A stretch of 49,013 bases of DNA from Verrucomicrobiia bacterium (GTDB lineage Bacteria; Verrucomicrobiota; Verrucomicrobiia; Verrucomicrobiales; DEV007). The notes below the pieces were generated by a model. It was not told where the DNA came from and ran no database searches. It saw only the letters and a list, made by a program, of their open reading frames with translations. Below, piece after piece: positions 14,651 through 23,647 of the stretch. The position numbers and the translations under genes are program-made. Every line of letters begins with the position of its first letter. Positions within the stretch are counted from its first letter, which is position 1. The stretch spans positions 1 through 49,013 of the forward strand of contig JAGROY010000010.1 of assembly GCA_020439995.1 (NCBI GenBank), written 5' to 3'.

Positions 14651-16837
14651 TTATTCCTTCATCAAATCTTTGTAAGGCCCGTCCTCCTGCAGCATCCCTT
14701 CATGAGTGCCGCGCTGCACTACGGTTCCCTTTTCCATCACGACGATTTCATCACAGTCACGAATGGTACTCAGCCGGTGCGCAACGATGAGACAGGAGCA
14801 TCCGCGACGGCGAATGGCCTCATCGATCTCCTTTTCCGTCGTCGGATCCAGCGCACTGGTGGCTTCATCCAGAATGACAAAATTCGGTTCTCCAACCAGC
14901 GCACGCGCAATTTCCAGTCGCTGCCGTTGTCCGCCACTGAAGTTCGAACCGCCCTCCTCCACCCGGCTGGAATCGCCGCCCGTGCGCCCGGCGATGATAT
15001 CCGCAATGGCAGCATCCAACATTGCGTTAGTGATGTTACGGTCCGCGATCGTTGGATCCCACATCGCCAGATTCTCCCTTACGGTGCCCTCAAACATGAA
15101 CACCTCCTGGTCGACCATACCAATCGAGTTGTTGAGCAAGTCCGGCGGAATCTTGTTGCGCGGAACTCCATCGAACATCACCGCGCCCGACCATGGTTCA
15201 TGGAGCCCGGCGACGAGTTTTAGAACGGTGGATTTGCCGCTGCCACTGCCGCCCACGAGCGCGACGCGCTGCCCAGGCTTGATCGTGATGTTCAGCGAAT
15301 CGATCAGCGGTTTTTCGAGAGGACTGTAACCGAAAGAGACATCTTTCAGTTCCACCAGACCGCTCAGTTTAATGACCCCCGCCAGCTCAGCTGGTCGCTC
15401 AGGCGGATTCAGATACTGATCGTCCATCGGATAACTTAAGACGTCGTCCAGGCGGTTCATGTCGCCCTGAAGCTCTTGAATTTGTCCCCCGAAAGTGACG
15501 AACGTGTTGATTGGCCGGGTGAAACTCACGACCAGCGTCTGGAATGCCACCAACTCACCCATGGTCAATTCCCCGTCCATCACCAGCAGACCACCAGCGA
15601 CCAGGATACTTGCGGTGGTACACGCAGTAATGAAGGGCGGCAGTGCAGACAGCGTATTGGCGTACATCCCGAGTTGCTGCTTTGCCTTCAGCGCCTTGGC
15701 CTGATAACCCGCCCAACGGCCAAAGAACTCCGGCTCGCCACCCGTTGCCTTGATAGTCTCAATCATCTGCAACCCACCCATCGCCGTGCCCATAAGCTTG
15801 CCCTTCTCCTGGAGCAGGCGACGGCTCGCATCTACCCGCTTCCGCGCGATCATCTTTAATGCAAAGTAGTTCACTGATGCGAAGAAGATACAGATCAGCG
15901 TCAGCTGCCAGCTGTAGACAAACATGAGTGCGGCGAAAAATCCCACCGTGATCATCTCGAGCAACAGAGTCGCGACCTGGCCCGACAACACCTGTGCCAC
16001 CTTATCATTGATCTGAACACGGCTTCCGATCTCGCCACCGAACCGCTGGGAAAAGAACACCACCGGCAGACGCAGCACGTGCCTGAAAAAGGCTGACGAG
16101 GTAGTAAGCGCCAGCTTTGTCTCAAATCGCAACAGGAAGTACTGCTGCAGATAGGTCAGGATCATGTACAAAGTGGCTGTAATCCCCATGCCGAAGAGGA
16201 TCGGCTTCACCCAGGATTCCTTTCCGGCAACGAGATAGTCATCGATAAAGCTGCGAGTGAACGCAGGCACCACCAGTCCGGGAATCACTAGAAACAATCC
16301 CGTGAGCACCACGTATACCAGCGACATCTCGTAGCCCTTCAATCGAGGCCGGAGCGCTGCCATCAAGCCGGGCTTCACGCCACCAGGCTTAAAATCCGGC
16401 CCGGGGCTCACCAGCAATACAACACCAGTGTAAGAGCCCTCAAGTTCAGCCATCGTGCACTTGCGCGGCCCGCCTGCGGGGTCATTCAGAAAAACGGTAT
16501 CGCCCTGAAATCCTTCCAGCACCAGGAAGTGATTGAAGTTCCAGAACAGAATCATCGGCATCTGTAAGCTCAGAGCTGTATTCAGCTCGTGCTTGAATCC
16601 CTTTGCTTCCATTCCGTAATTCCTTGCGGCCTTCAGGACATTGTTCGCCTTACTTCCGTCACGGGACACGCCGCACTCCACACGCAGTTCCTCAAGCGGA
16701 ACATAACGCCCGTAATAGCGCAGAATGATCGACAGCGCCGCAGCTCCACACTCGACAGCCTCCATCTGCAAAACGGTGGGGGTCTTCCGGCGCTTACTCT
16801 TCTTCGGACGAGCTGTTTTCGGTTTGCTATCGGACAT
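14651..16837 (-). CDS. NHLP/NHLM-type export ABC transporter with C39 leader peptidase domain
   Basis: The 728-residue product starts with a basic stretch and a C39 cysteine peptidase domain. The domain has Gln24 and Cys30 in LQMEAVECGAA, His102 in NFNHFLVLEG and Asp118 in LNDPAGG, the complete catalytic set. These domains cut double-glycine leader peptides during export. An exporter transmembrane domain follows (about 160-460), then an ABC ATPase with Walker A GGSGSGKST, signature NFSGGQRQRLE and Walker B FVILDEATSALD. This is the peptidase/permease/ATPase subunit of an NHLM bacteriocin system. The peptidase is intact, so active leader removal is expected. It lies 33 bases after the HlyD-like adaptor gene in the same orientation. 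Confidence 0.92.
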   Translation of the reverse strand: MSDSKPKTARPKKSKRRKTPTVLQMEAVECGAAALSIILRYYGRYVPLEELRVECGVSRDGSKANNVLKAARNYGMEAKGFKHELNTALSLQMPMILFWNFNHFLVLEGFQGDTVFLNDPAGGPRKCTMAELEGSYTGVVLLVSPGPDFKPGGVKPGLMAALRPRLKGYEMSLVYVVLTGLFLVIPGLVVPAFTRSFIDDYLVAGKESWVKPILFGMGITATLYMILTYLQQYFLLRFETKLALTTSSAFFRHVLRLPVVFFSQRFGGEIGSRVQINDKVAQVLSGQVATLLLEMITVGFFAALMFVYSWQLTLICIFFASVNYFALKMIARKRVDASRRLLQEKGKLMGTAMGGLQMIETIKATGGEPEFFGRWAGYQAKALKAKQQLGMYANTLSALPPFITACTTASILVAGGLLVMDGELTMGELVAFQTLVVSFTRPINTFVTFGGQIQELQGDMNRLDDVLSYPMDDQYLNPPERPAELAGVIKLSGLVELKDVSFGYSPLEKPLIDSLNITIKPGQRVALVGGSGSGKSTVLKLVAGLHEPWSGAVMFDGVPRNKIPPDLLNNSIGMVDQEVFMFEGTVRENLAMWDPTIADRNITNAMLDAAIADIIAGRTGGDSSRVEEGGSNFSGGQRQRLEIARALVGEPNFVILDEATSALDPTTEKEIDEAIRRRGCSCLIVAHRLSTIRDCDEIVVMEKGTVVQRGTHEGMLQEDGPYKDLMKE

Positions 16838-16870
16838 TCACAACGAATCGTTTGCGTGAAATCACAAAGG

Positions 16871-18385
16871 TTAAAGGCCAGTGGCCGACTTGAGAATGGG
16901 AAGCACGTAGCTTATGGGAGCACGCTCATCGACGACGATCTGCACGGTACACTTGGTGCCGCCCTGAATACCGATCGGCGGCCCCTCACCGGATGACCAG
17001 GCGTAGCCACTTACATTGTCAGAAACAACTTGAAGCTCGGCAGTAACCTCGAGGGGCGCGCTTTCGCCGCTGAACTCTTGTACCAGCGCTTGGTTTTTGA
17101 GAGTCTCGAGCATGCCCTGTGGAGTGACCGGATATCCAGAAATTGATGTCACCGTCCCTAACATGAATCCGTACTCTTCCGCCTTGACCGTAGAGGGCGA
17201 AATGCGAACGGTATCTTTTTGAGTGATATGCTTTCCCTCGCCAGCCGGCACATAGATCACTGCCTGAAGAGTTGCCGGCGTAATTTCTACGGCCATCGGC
17301 TGCAAGTGAACAAGCACGGCGCCTTTTTCTACGGTATCCTCTACCGCGAACAACACTTTCTCCACCTTGCCCGCCTTGGCGGCAGTGATCACGTGATCTT
17401 CTCCATTTTCCCGCACCAGTGCCACCGGCCCACCTTCTTCGACAAAACGTCCCTCGTCGATGATATTGACCACAGTCCCTGCCTGAGTTGAGGGAAGCCC
17501 CACTACTTTTCCGACAGGCGTCTCCTTGCGATCGAATGGCTCGAGGCTAACCACTACTGATTTGCTTGAAACTGTTGCTCCTGGCCGAAGGCGCAGCTCG
17601 ATTACACGCCCAGTAGCGACAGATAGGATCTGCGTCGCCGAGTTCATCGAACGGATCTTATTTTCCAAGTCACGCTGCAGTTGAGACAATTCAAGCAAAT
17701 GCGCCCGCACACTGGTATCCAGTTGATTCTGCAATGCTGCGATCTGCCCGGGAATCGATTTCAACTGTTGATCGAGAGACAAGATGGTGTCTTGAATCGC
17801 TCTCGTTCTCGCAATCTCAGCATCCACCTTGGCCTGAGTAGTGAGACCTCTGGACCGGGACTCCCTCGCCTTCGCAACGGCATCTCTCGCTTCCTCCAAT
17901 GCCGTCTGTTGACTCTTCAGTCTCAAATTCAAAGATTCGATGTTACTTTCGAGACTTCCGACTTGCTTTGAGATGGAAAAACTCGCTTGCGCCTCCGCTG
18001 CGCCATATTCCTGCTTCTTCTGCGCGATTTCGTCTTCCAGAGTCTTGATCTGCACTGCAAGACCGCCCTGCGACACGGTCGCAATCGGTTGATTGATTTC
18101 CACCTCGTCGCCCACCTTCACAAGCAGCTCTCTGATGCTTCCCTCAGTCTTGGCCTCCACATCGACAAGCGCCACGCCACGAATCAGAATTCCCTGTCCA
18201 TCAACGGTGGAAGGAATGCTGCCGAAGATCGACCAGAGGATGACCACGGCGAGAAGGAAGCCGACGGCACCAAGAGCAACCCAGCCCGCAGGCTTAGTCA
18301 CCTCCATCATGACGTCCAGCTGTTCTGGAGAAGATAATTTCTCCAGTGCTGCTTTAGTGAATAGACCTTCTTTTTTCTTGGCCAT
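16871..18385 (-). CDS. NHLP/NHLM system secretion protein, HlyD-type membrane-fusion adaptor
   Basis: The 504-residue product begins MAKKKEGLFTKAALEKLSSPEQLD, which is typical of NHLM secretion proteins. It has one transmembrane helix (about 38-60, WVALGAVGFLLAVVILW), a lipoyl-like half (EGSIRELLVKVGDEVEINQPI), a long coiled coil (about 120-245), and second lipoyl and beta-barrel parts. It would span the periplasm between the inner-membrane ABC exporters and a TolC-like outer-membrane factor. The ATG at 18385 is chosen because it gives the family's usual N-terminus; the frame is open to 18439. It sits between the TolC genes and the two ABC genes. The 182-base gap upstream contains a TGTGGG/CCCACA hairpin and a short T-run but no clear terminator. 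Confidence 0.88.
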   Translation of the reverse strand: MAKKKEGLFTKAALEKLSSPEQLDVMMEVTKPAGWVALGAVGFLLAVVILWSIFGSIPSTVDGQGILIRGVALVDVEAKTEGSIRELLVKVGDEVEINQPIATVSQGGLAVQIKTLEDEIAQKKQEYGAAEAQASFSISKQVGSLESNIESLNLRLKSQQTALEEARDAVAKARESRSRGLTTQAKVDAEIARTRAIQDTILSLDQQLKSIPGQIAALQNQLDTSVRAHLLELSQLQRDLENKIRSMNSATQILSVATGRVIELRLRPGATVSSKSVVVSLEPFDRKETPVGKVVGLPSTQAGTVVNIIDEGRFVEEGGPVALVRENGEDHVITAAKAGKVEKVLFAVEDTVEKGAVLVHLQPMAVEITPATLQAVIYVPAGEGKHITQKDTVRISPSTVKAEEYGFMLGTVTSISGYPVTPQGMLETLKNQALVQEFSGESAPLEVTAELQVVSDNVSGYAWSSGEGPPIGIQGGTKCTVQIVVDERAPISYVLPILKSATGL

Positions 18386-18567
18386 GCTGCCGGGAATTGC
18401 GGGTAAAGATGCACATTCTGAACTGTGGGTGCCGCCCACAGATTCCTACCAGAAAGCGGGACGATAGTGGCACAGTCGCTCTGCGATACAAAGAAAAAAA
18501 GGAGACTCAGCTCAAGATGAAAGGAAAGTTTCTGTCGAACTCCTCCTGCATCCCGTAAACCGGACTC

Positions 18568-20958
18568 CTATTGACCGCTTTTGCGGTCCTTGCGAGGGCC
18601 ACTGAAGCGCCAGGCGGGAACGTTGCGCCAGGATTTGCTCGCCTCTTCTACCTGATCAACCGGAGATGCTGCGGGAGCTGAAATTTCAATCGACGGCAAG
18701 GTGACCAAGTCGTCTGCGGCAATCTCTGGAGAATCGTTCACCTCCGTCAGAAGCGTGCCGGACTGGAAGCGCAACAATGCGAGACCTGTAGCCTGTTGCA
18801 GACGGGCATCAATCAAGCCGCTGCGCGAATTGGTCAGCCGTTCTTCAGCGAGAATCGAATCGATGATGGTGGAGGAACCCATACGCAGCTTCTCATTCTC
18901 AGCTACGAGGGCCAGTCGCGTCTGCTCCATAGACGCGACTTCAAAAGCGTAAAAGACAGCAGCATTGCGCACCTGCTGCTTGGCGGTAGCAATTCCGGAA
19001 TCGATCGAGCGTTCTATGATTCCTATCTGCTGCTGCAGCTTGCGCGACTGCGCTTCAAACAATTTCAACTCGCTGCGTGGAATCCGGTTACCAAATGGCC
19101 AGTCCGCCTGAAGACTGACGAAACCAGATGGCCCTGCATGATTTTTCTCGTACGGGTTGAACAGCGTCTCCCACTGGCCGCCTTCATCCAGACCAGTGTA
19201 GCTGATACCAAGCTGCAAATCACAGGCAGGCTTCAAATTTGCTTCCGCCTGATCAATGATGACAGCCATCGCTATCTTCTGCTGAATCACTGCTTTGTGG
19301 TCGCCGCGCTTGAATCTGGCCTGCCGCACCAAAGCCTCGAGATCCTGAGCTTCGACCTCCGCAGCTGGAACGAGCGCCGGGAAGGGATCAGCGGCAAGCG
19401 GAGCATCAATCAGAGCCTCGCCCTCCGAGCCCATCGCGATGGCAAGTGCCTGCTGGGCTCTCAGCAGATCAAACTCCGCACGAATTCGACTCGCCTGTAC
19501 AGTGGCCTGACGCCCAATAGCCTGGCCACGGGTGACTTTTGGAATCAAATCCTGTGCGATCATGGCGTCCGCCATCTTCAGGATGGATCCGGAAATCAAT
19601 TCAGACTCCAGCAGCAACTGCAACCGCTCCTGTGCGGCAACCACTTCCCAGTATGCCAACGTAGTGCTCAACACCCGCTGGGAGATGGTATGCTCCAACT
19701 CGAAACGGCTGGCATCCAGCGCGAATCCTGAGGCAATCTCGCTACCGGCGGTAGCAATGTATCCGCGCCCTTTGCCTAGCGGAAGTGTCAGCCGCAGACC
19801 GAATTCCGTGCGATTGATCCGGCCCTGGCCTTTTCTCACCGAGAGGTGATCCTGCTCACCAGTGTATTCAACAAAGGGGCGCAAAATTGCCCCGTTGCGG
19901 AACTGCTTCACCAGCGCCAGATCATAAGTGGTAACGTCTGTCCGCAATATCTGGTTGGGCGGGAATCGCTCGATTCGCTTCAGCGCATTGCTGACATTCT
20001 TTCTGAGAATTTTGCGGACAAACTTGCGGTTTGCAATGCCCTCTTCAATGAATTGCTTCTCGATCTCTGCAATGTTCATCGCCTCCATCGGCGTCGCGAG
20101 GTCCTTGGCGGCATCAATCAGCGCCTGGTCGAGCTGAGCCTGCAAATCCTGCTCACCCGTCCCCACCGAAGATGACACATTGCCCCCGGATAAATCACCG
20201 AACGAACCATCGACCGTTACCGAACCGTCTGGATTTCGCACAAACCTTGACGTCGGGCTCCCTCCATCACGGATGACCTGGATTTCCTTCGTAATTGCCT
20301 CGATCGCATCATTTGCAGCTGAAACGAATCCCTTGTCGCGATCAAATGCGCGTTGCTCTCCAGCCACTCTTCGGACGTCCATTTCCTCCTGGCCGCGCAG
20401 GTAGGAACCACCCGCTGCCACATGCACATCGAATTGCCCTGCTGCACTCTGGACACTGCCTTCGCTGGCGATCACTTCCTCCTTGGCAATCAGAATTTCC
20501 GGTGCCCGCTGCAACGTGATTCTCACGGCATCCATGAGCGAGATGCTATCATCACCTAACATTGCCAAAACCTGATCTTTCCGGCTTTCCAAAACCCTGG
20601 GTTCGGGCTCGTAAGGAATGACCAGTTCGCCCTCTTTTACTGGCCGACGAGCGCCAGAACTTGCGCCACCGCCGAGCAGGCGGGATGCCAGTTTCCCTAT
20701 CTCACCACTAGAGCTTCCAGCAGGAGGATTGCCGACTTCGGTAATCTCGCTTGTCAACTCATCGAGAGGCACTTCGACCGTTGGAATCACTTCCACTGGC
20801 GGCCGAACCTCTTCTGCTCCGGGATCAACGGGTGCAGGATCATCCTGAGCCGACAGCTGCAGCGTCGACACAGCAAAGGCCCCGGCCGTGAGTAACCGCA
20901 GAACACCCCGACACGCCTGTGGGCGCTGTTGTTGCTGTAAGCCTGAGTGACGCTTCAA
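18568..20958 (-). CDS. TolC-family outer-membrane efflux protein (second copy)
   Basis: The 796-residue product has a signal peptide (about 1-37) and an unusually long N-terminal segment, rich in Pro, Glu and Gly, of about 100 residues. The outer-membrane efflux (TolC) fold follows, with two repeats of long coiled coils: SLMDAVRITLQRAPEILIAK near 140 marks the first helix, and LFEAQSRKLQQQIGIIERSI and neighbours the second half. Typical TolC members have about 430-500 residues, so this one has large extensions and an inserted segment (about 200-330). It is homologous to the next gene upstream (shared blocks such as SYTGLDEGG/SYSGLDEGS, YLQGHAGPS/YEKNHAGPS, AEERLTNSRS/TEERLTGANR). The gap to that gene is 48 bases. 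It probably forms the outer-membrane channel for the exporter. Confidence 0.87.
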   Translation of the reverse strand: MKRHSGLQQQQRPQACRGVLRLLTAGAFAVSTLQLSAQDDPAPVDPGAEEVRPPVEVIPTVEVPLDELTSEITEVGNPPAGSSSGEIGKLASRLLGGGASSGARRPVKEGELVIPYEPEPRVLESRKDQVLAMLGDDSISLMDAVRITLQRAPEILIAKEEVIASEGSVQSAAGQFDVHVAAGGSYLRGQEEMDVRRVAGEQRAFDRDKGFVSAANDAIEAITKEIQVIRDGGSPTSRFVRNPDGSVTVDGSFGDLSGGNVSSSVGTGEQDLQAQLDQALIDAAKDLATPMEAMNIAEIEKQFIEEGIANRKFVRKILRKNVSNALKRIERFPPNQILRTDVTTYDLALVKQFRNGAILRPFVEYTGEQDHLSVRKGQGRINRTEFGLRLTLPLGKGRGYIATAGSEIASGFALDASRFELEHTISQRVLSTTLAYWEVVAAQERLQLLLESELISGSILKMADAMIAQDLIPKVTRGQAIGRQATVQASRIRAEFDLLRAQQALAIAMGSEGEALIDAPLAADPFPALVPAAEVEAQDLEALVRQARFKRGDHKAVIQQKIAMAVIIDQAEANLKPACDLQLGISYTGLDEGGQWETLFNPYEKNHAGPSGFVSLQADWPFGNRIPRSELKLFEAQSRKLQQQIGIIERSIDSGIATAKQQVRNAAVFYAFEVASMEQTRLALVAENEKLRMGSSTIIDSILAEERLTNSRSGLIDARLQQATGLALLRFQSGTLLTEVNDSPEIAADDLVTLPSIEISAPAASPVDQVEEASKSWRNVPAWRFSGPRKDRKSGQ

Positions 20959-21006
20959 AATGAAAATCGTTGAGTGAAAATGGGTGCTTCCGTTTCGCGC
21001 AGGTTA

Positions 21007-23376
21007 CTACCACTTCTTCAGTCGGACTGCTGGCGGCGCCTCTGGAGGATTCTTCGAAAAGCTGGCAGTATTCGGGAGCGTCGTGACATTCCTTCGCTCA
21101 ATTGCAGCATTCGAACTATCAGATGACGCCATAAGCGTCCCCGTTTCAAACCGCAGCTGAGCCAGACCGAGGGCATGCTGCAGCCTTGCCTCAATGATCG
21201 CCCGGTTGGCACCAGTCAGGCGCTCTTCCGTTAAGATCGTGTCCAAGAGTGTTGAATCACCCGTCTTAAACCGCTCCTGCTCGGCATTCAACGAATCCAC
21301 CAGTGCGGCCCGGGAAGCATTGAGCGAGTCAATTTGCTGTAGAGAATTCTCGATCGACTTGCGGGCAGTCACGATATTGGTAAGGATCGAGCGCGTGATG
21401 ATTCCTGTCGTGAGTTTTGACTGGCGGAGCCTCGCCTGACGTTCCTTCAGCAATCCTTTTGCCGTATTATTACCAATTGGATAGTCGAACCGGAGCCCGA
21501 GGAAATAAGACGGGCCAGCGTGCCCCTGAAGATAAGGTTGATAGTAGCTCTCGTAGTGTGATCCTTCATCGAGCCCCGAGTAACTTGTGCGTGATGTGAA
21601 ATCAAGACCGGGACGAAGGTTGGTCTTCGCTTGCTCCGTTAGCACCAGTCCCGACTCCTCCAACTGAAGGGCAGACTTCCGGTCAGCGCGCAGTTGCAAT
21701 GCCATGTCCACCATCTTCATGGGCGAGGTGGCGGAAATCGACTCCTTGCTCACAAGACCAGGCAATGAATCGGATGCGAGTGGTGCATACAGCAGATTCT
21801 CACCTTCAACACCCATAGCGATCGCCAGCCCCTGCTGAGCTTGAACCAGAGAAAACTCCGCACGCACGCGGGCCGATTGAGCAGTCGCCTGCCGCGCCAG
21901 AATCTGTGCCCGCTCGATTGGGGGGATCGCATCGGCGGCGATCATCTGTTCCGTCACGAAAACCAGCGCTGAAGAAATCATCTCGGATTCTAACAATATC
22001 CTCAAACGATCCTGCGCCGCCACCAGCTGCCAGTAAGCGGACGCAGTGTTGAGTACACTCTCAGAAACGGTGTGCTGAAGACTATATCGGCTCGCCTCAA
22101 GATCGTGCCCCGCTGCGATTTCCTGACCCGAAGCCGCGATCCGTCCCCTGCCACGGGCCAGCGGCAACATCAGTTCAACTCCGAACTCCGTGCGGGTGTC
22201 ACGAGCGACTCCACGACGACGAGCCTCATTGTTCTCGCTTCCATTCAGGGTCAGGAACGGATTGATCACTGGCCCGGTGCGGAGTTTGCGCAGCAATCCA
22301 AGCTCATAACTCACCGTGTCCGAACGAAGTACCGAGTTGACTGGAAACTTGTCGATCTCTTTCTCGGTCGATTTGATCTCCCTGCGCTGGCTTCTGATGA
22401 TGTCCTTCCGAACGAGAATACCGGCTTCGTTGATTTTGCTCTGGGTGGACGCAAGGGCGAAAAACTCGGCAGGGTTGGAAACTCGCTTGATCACATCCAG
22501 CGCGGCAGCCCGGATCTCGCTATTCAATTGGCTTTCGATATCCGTATTGGACGGAGTTCTTCCCGCACGCAGATCTGCAATTTCGGCCTCACGCTGCCGA
22601 ATCACCTCTCGTGCATTGCTGATGATTTTCTTGTTCTTCGCTCTGGTCTCAATTTGTTGATCGACCTGCTCCTTGGAGACTTCCTGCTGGGTTCGTCCGT
22701 AACTTGCTCCCGCTGTCATCCTCACGTCGTAGGCACCCGAGGCGATCTGTAGTGATGCCCAGGCAATCAACTCGTCTTCGTTGGCAAGCTTAATGTTAGG
22801 ATCGTTGAGCAATGTCAACGCGATCGCTTCTTCAAGACTGATCGCCTTGTCACTGACTGTTTGGAGAAGAGCAGCAGTCTTGGCGTCAAGCTCTTCATCG
22901 CCAGGCAGACTGAAAGGAATGCCCTGAAGTTCCTTCTTGGATTCCTGGCGCTTGGCCTCGCGATCGATGATCTCCCTCGCCAGCTTTGCCGCAGCGCTGT
23001 CTTCTGCAACAGTCCCCTCTTCGAGAAACAACTCGAAATCGCGAACCAGATCTGCGTCGGAGGGCAGGCCACCTAACAGCCCCCCCTCAAGCTCTCCTGC
23101 TCCCGTTCCCGGCGTCGCAGGTGCATCCCCGTTTCCCGGTGTCGCAGGTGCATCCGGCTTCAAGCCCTCTGCCGCAACCGCAACGTCCTTGGCAAGTTCA
23201 TCATCAGCCTCGTTCCCGGCGCTTGCACTGGAACCAGCGATCGATTTTTCCTCCCGCTTTACAGGAGGATCTGTTGCTAGCCCCTGCCCCAGCGCCACTT
23301 GAGTAGTGAAACAGGACAAACACAACAGCGCCAGCAGGCCGTTGGTTACCAAAGAATTTGGTCTATCGCTATGCAT
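21007..23376 (-). CDS. TolC-family outer-membrane efflux protein (first copy)
   Basis: The 789-residue product has a signal peptide (NGLLALLCLSCFTTQVALGQG) when started at the ATG at 23376; the frame is open to 23478 but earlier starts would bury the signal. A low-complexity segment with two near-identical PATPGNGDAPATPGTG units precedes the TolC domain. The channel part has the usual two-fold helical repeat, with SLEEAIALTLLNDPNIKLAN near 180 as its first helix and TILTEERLTGANRAIIEARL in the second half. It is a paralogue of the downstream gene, with both at the head of a minus-strand unit leading into HlyD and ABC genes. Two different TolC proteins could form a hetero-trimer or serve different cargo; that is inference. 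Confidence 0.87.
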   Translation of the reverse strand: MHSDRPNSLVTNGLLALLCLSCFTTQVALGQGLATDPPVKREEKSIAGSSASAGNEADDELAKDVAVAAEGLKPDAPATPGNGDAPATPGTGAGELEGGLLGGLPSDADLVRDFELFLEEGTVAEDSAAAKLAREIIDREAKRQESKKELQGIPFSLPGDEELDAKTAALLQTVSDKAISLEEAIALTLLNDPNIKLANEDELIAWASLQIASGAYDVRMTAGASYGRTQQEVSKEQVDQQIETRAKNKKIISNAREVIRQREAEIADLRAGRTPSNTDIESQLNSEIRAAALDVIKRVSNPAEFFALASTQSKINEAGILVRKDIIRSQRREIKSTEKEIDKFPVNSVLRSDTVSYELGLLRKLRTGPVINPFLTLNGSENNEARRRGVARDTRTEFGVELMLPLARGRGRIAASGQEIAAGHDLEASRYSLQHTVSESVLNTASAYWQLVAAQDRLRILLESEMISSALVFVTEQMIAADAIPPIERAQILARQATAQSARVRAEFSLVQAQQGLAIAMGVEGENLLYAPLASDSLPGLVSKESISATSPMKMVDMALQLRADRKSALQLEESGLVLTEQAKTNLRPGLDFTSRTSYSGLDEGSHYESYYQPYLQGHAGPSYFLGLRFDYPIGNNTAKGLLKERQARLRQSKLTTGIITRSILTNIVTARKSIENSLQQIDSLNASRAALVDSLNAEQERFKTGDSTLLDTILTEERLTGANRAIIEARLQHALGLAQLRFETGTLMASSDSSNAAIERRNVTTLPNTASFSKNPPEAPPAVRLKKW

Positions 23377-23647
23377 GACAGGAATAGTTGAGAGTCTTAG
23401 CCGTCGATGTCCTACCATCCGGTTTCTAAGAAGTTTGAGTTGGTTGCAATGGTCCAGAATGGCCAAGTAGAACGGCAAGTCACGCTTTTAGTCAATCTTC
23501 AATTCACTTTTTTGCCTTATTTTCAGCACTAATCGGTGATCGGATTTCGTTCGAACTAACCGCGCTCCAGCATTGTCATAATGAACGATTGCTGGTAGTC
23601 TGCGACATCGAGCCGATCGCTCATCATTGCCTGTGATTCGTTAAGCC
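23377..23647. promoter_or_regulatory. Divergent promoter region between export operon and giant kinase gene
   Basis: These 271 bases separate the first TolC gene (minus) from the kinase gene (plus). They are AT-richer than the neighbours. A weak + strand candidate is TTGTCA with a 17-base spacer and TAGTCT near 23575-23605; a weak minus-strand candidate starts with TTGACT near 23500. No sigma-54 -24/-12 pair with correct 12-base GG-to-GC spacing was found by eye on either strand, although a sigma-54 activator is encoded in the operon. Confidence 0.4.

Noticed and set aside
23377..23647. Sigma-54 promoter for the export operon
   Set aside because: Several GG and GC pairs exist, but none with the required 12-base start-to-start spacing on either strand.
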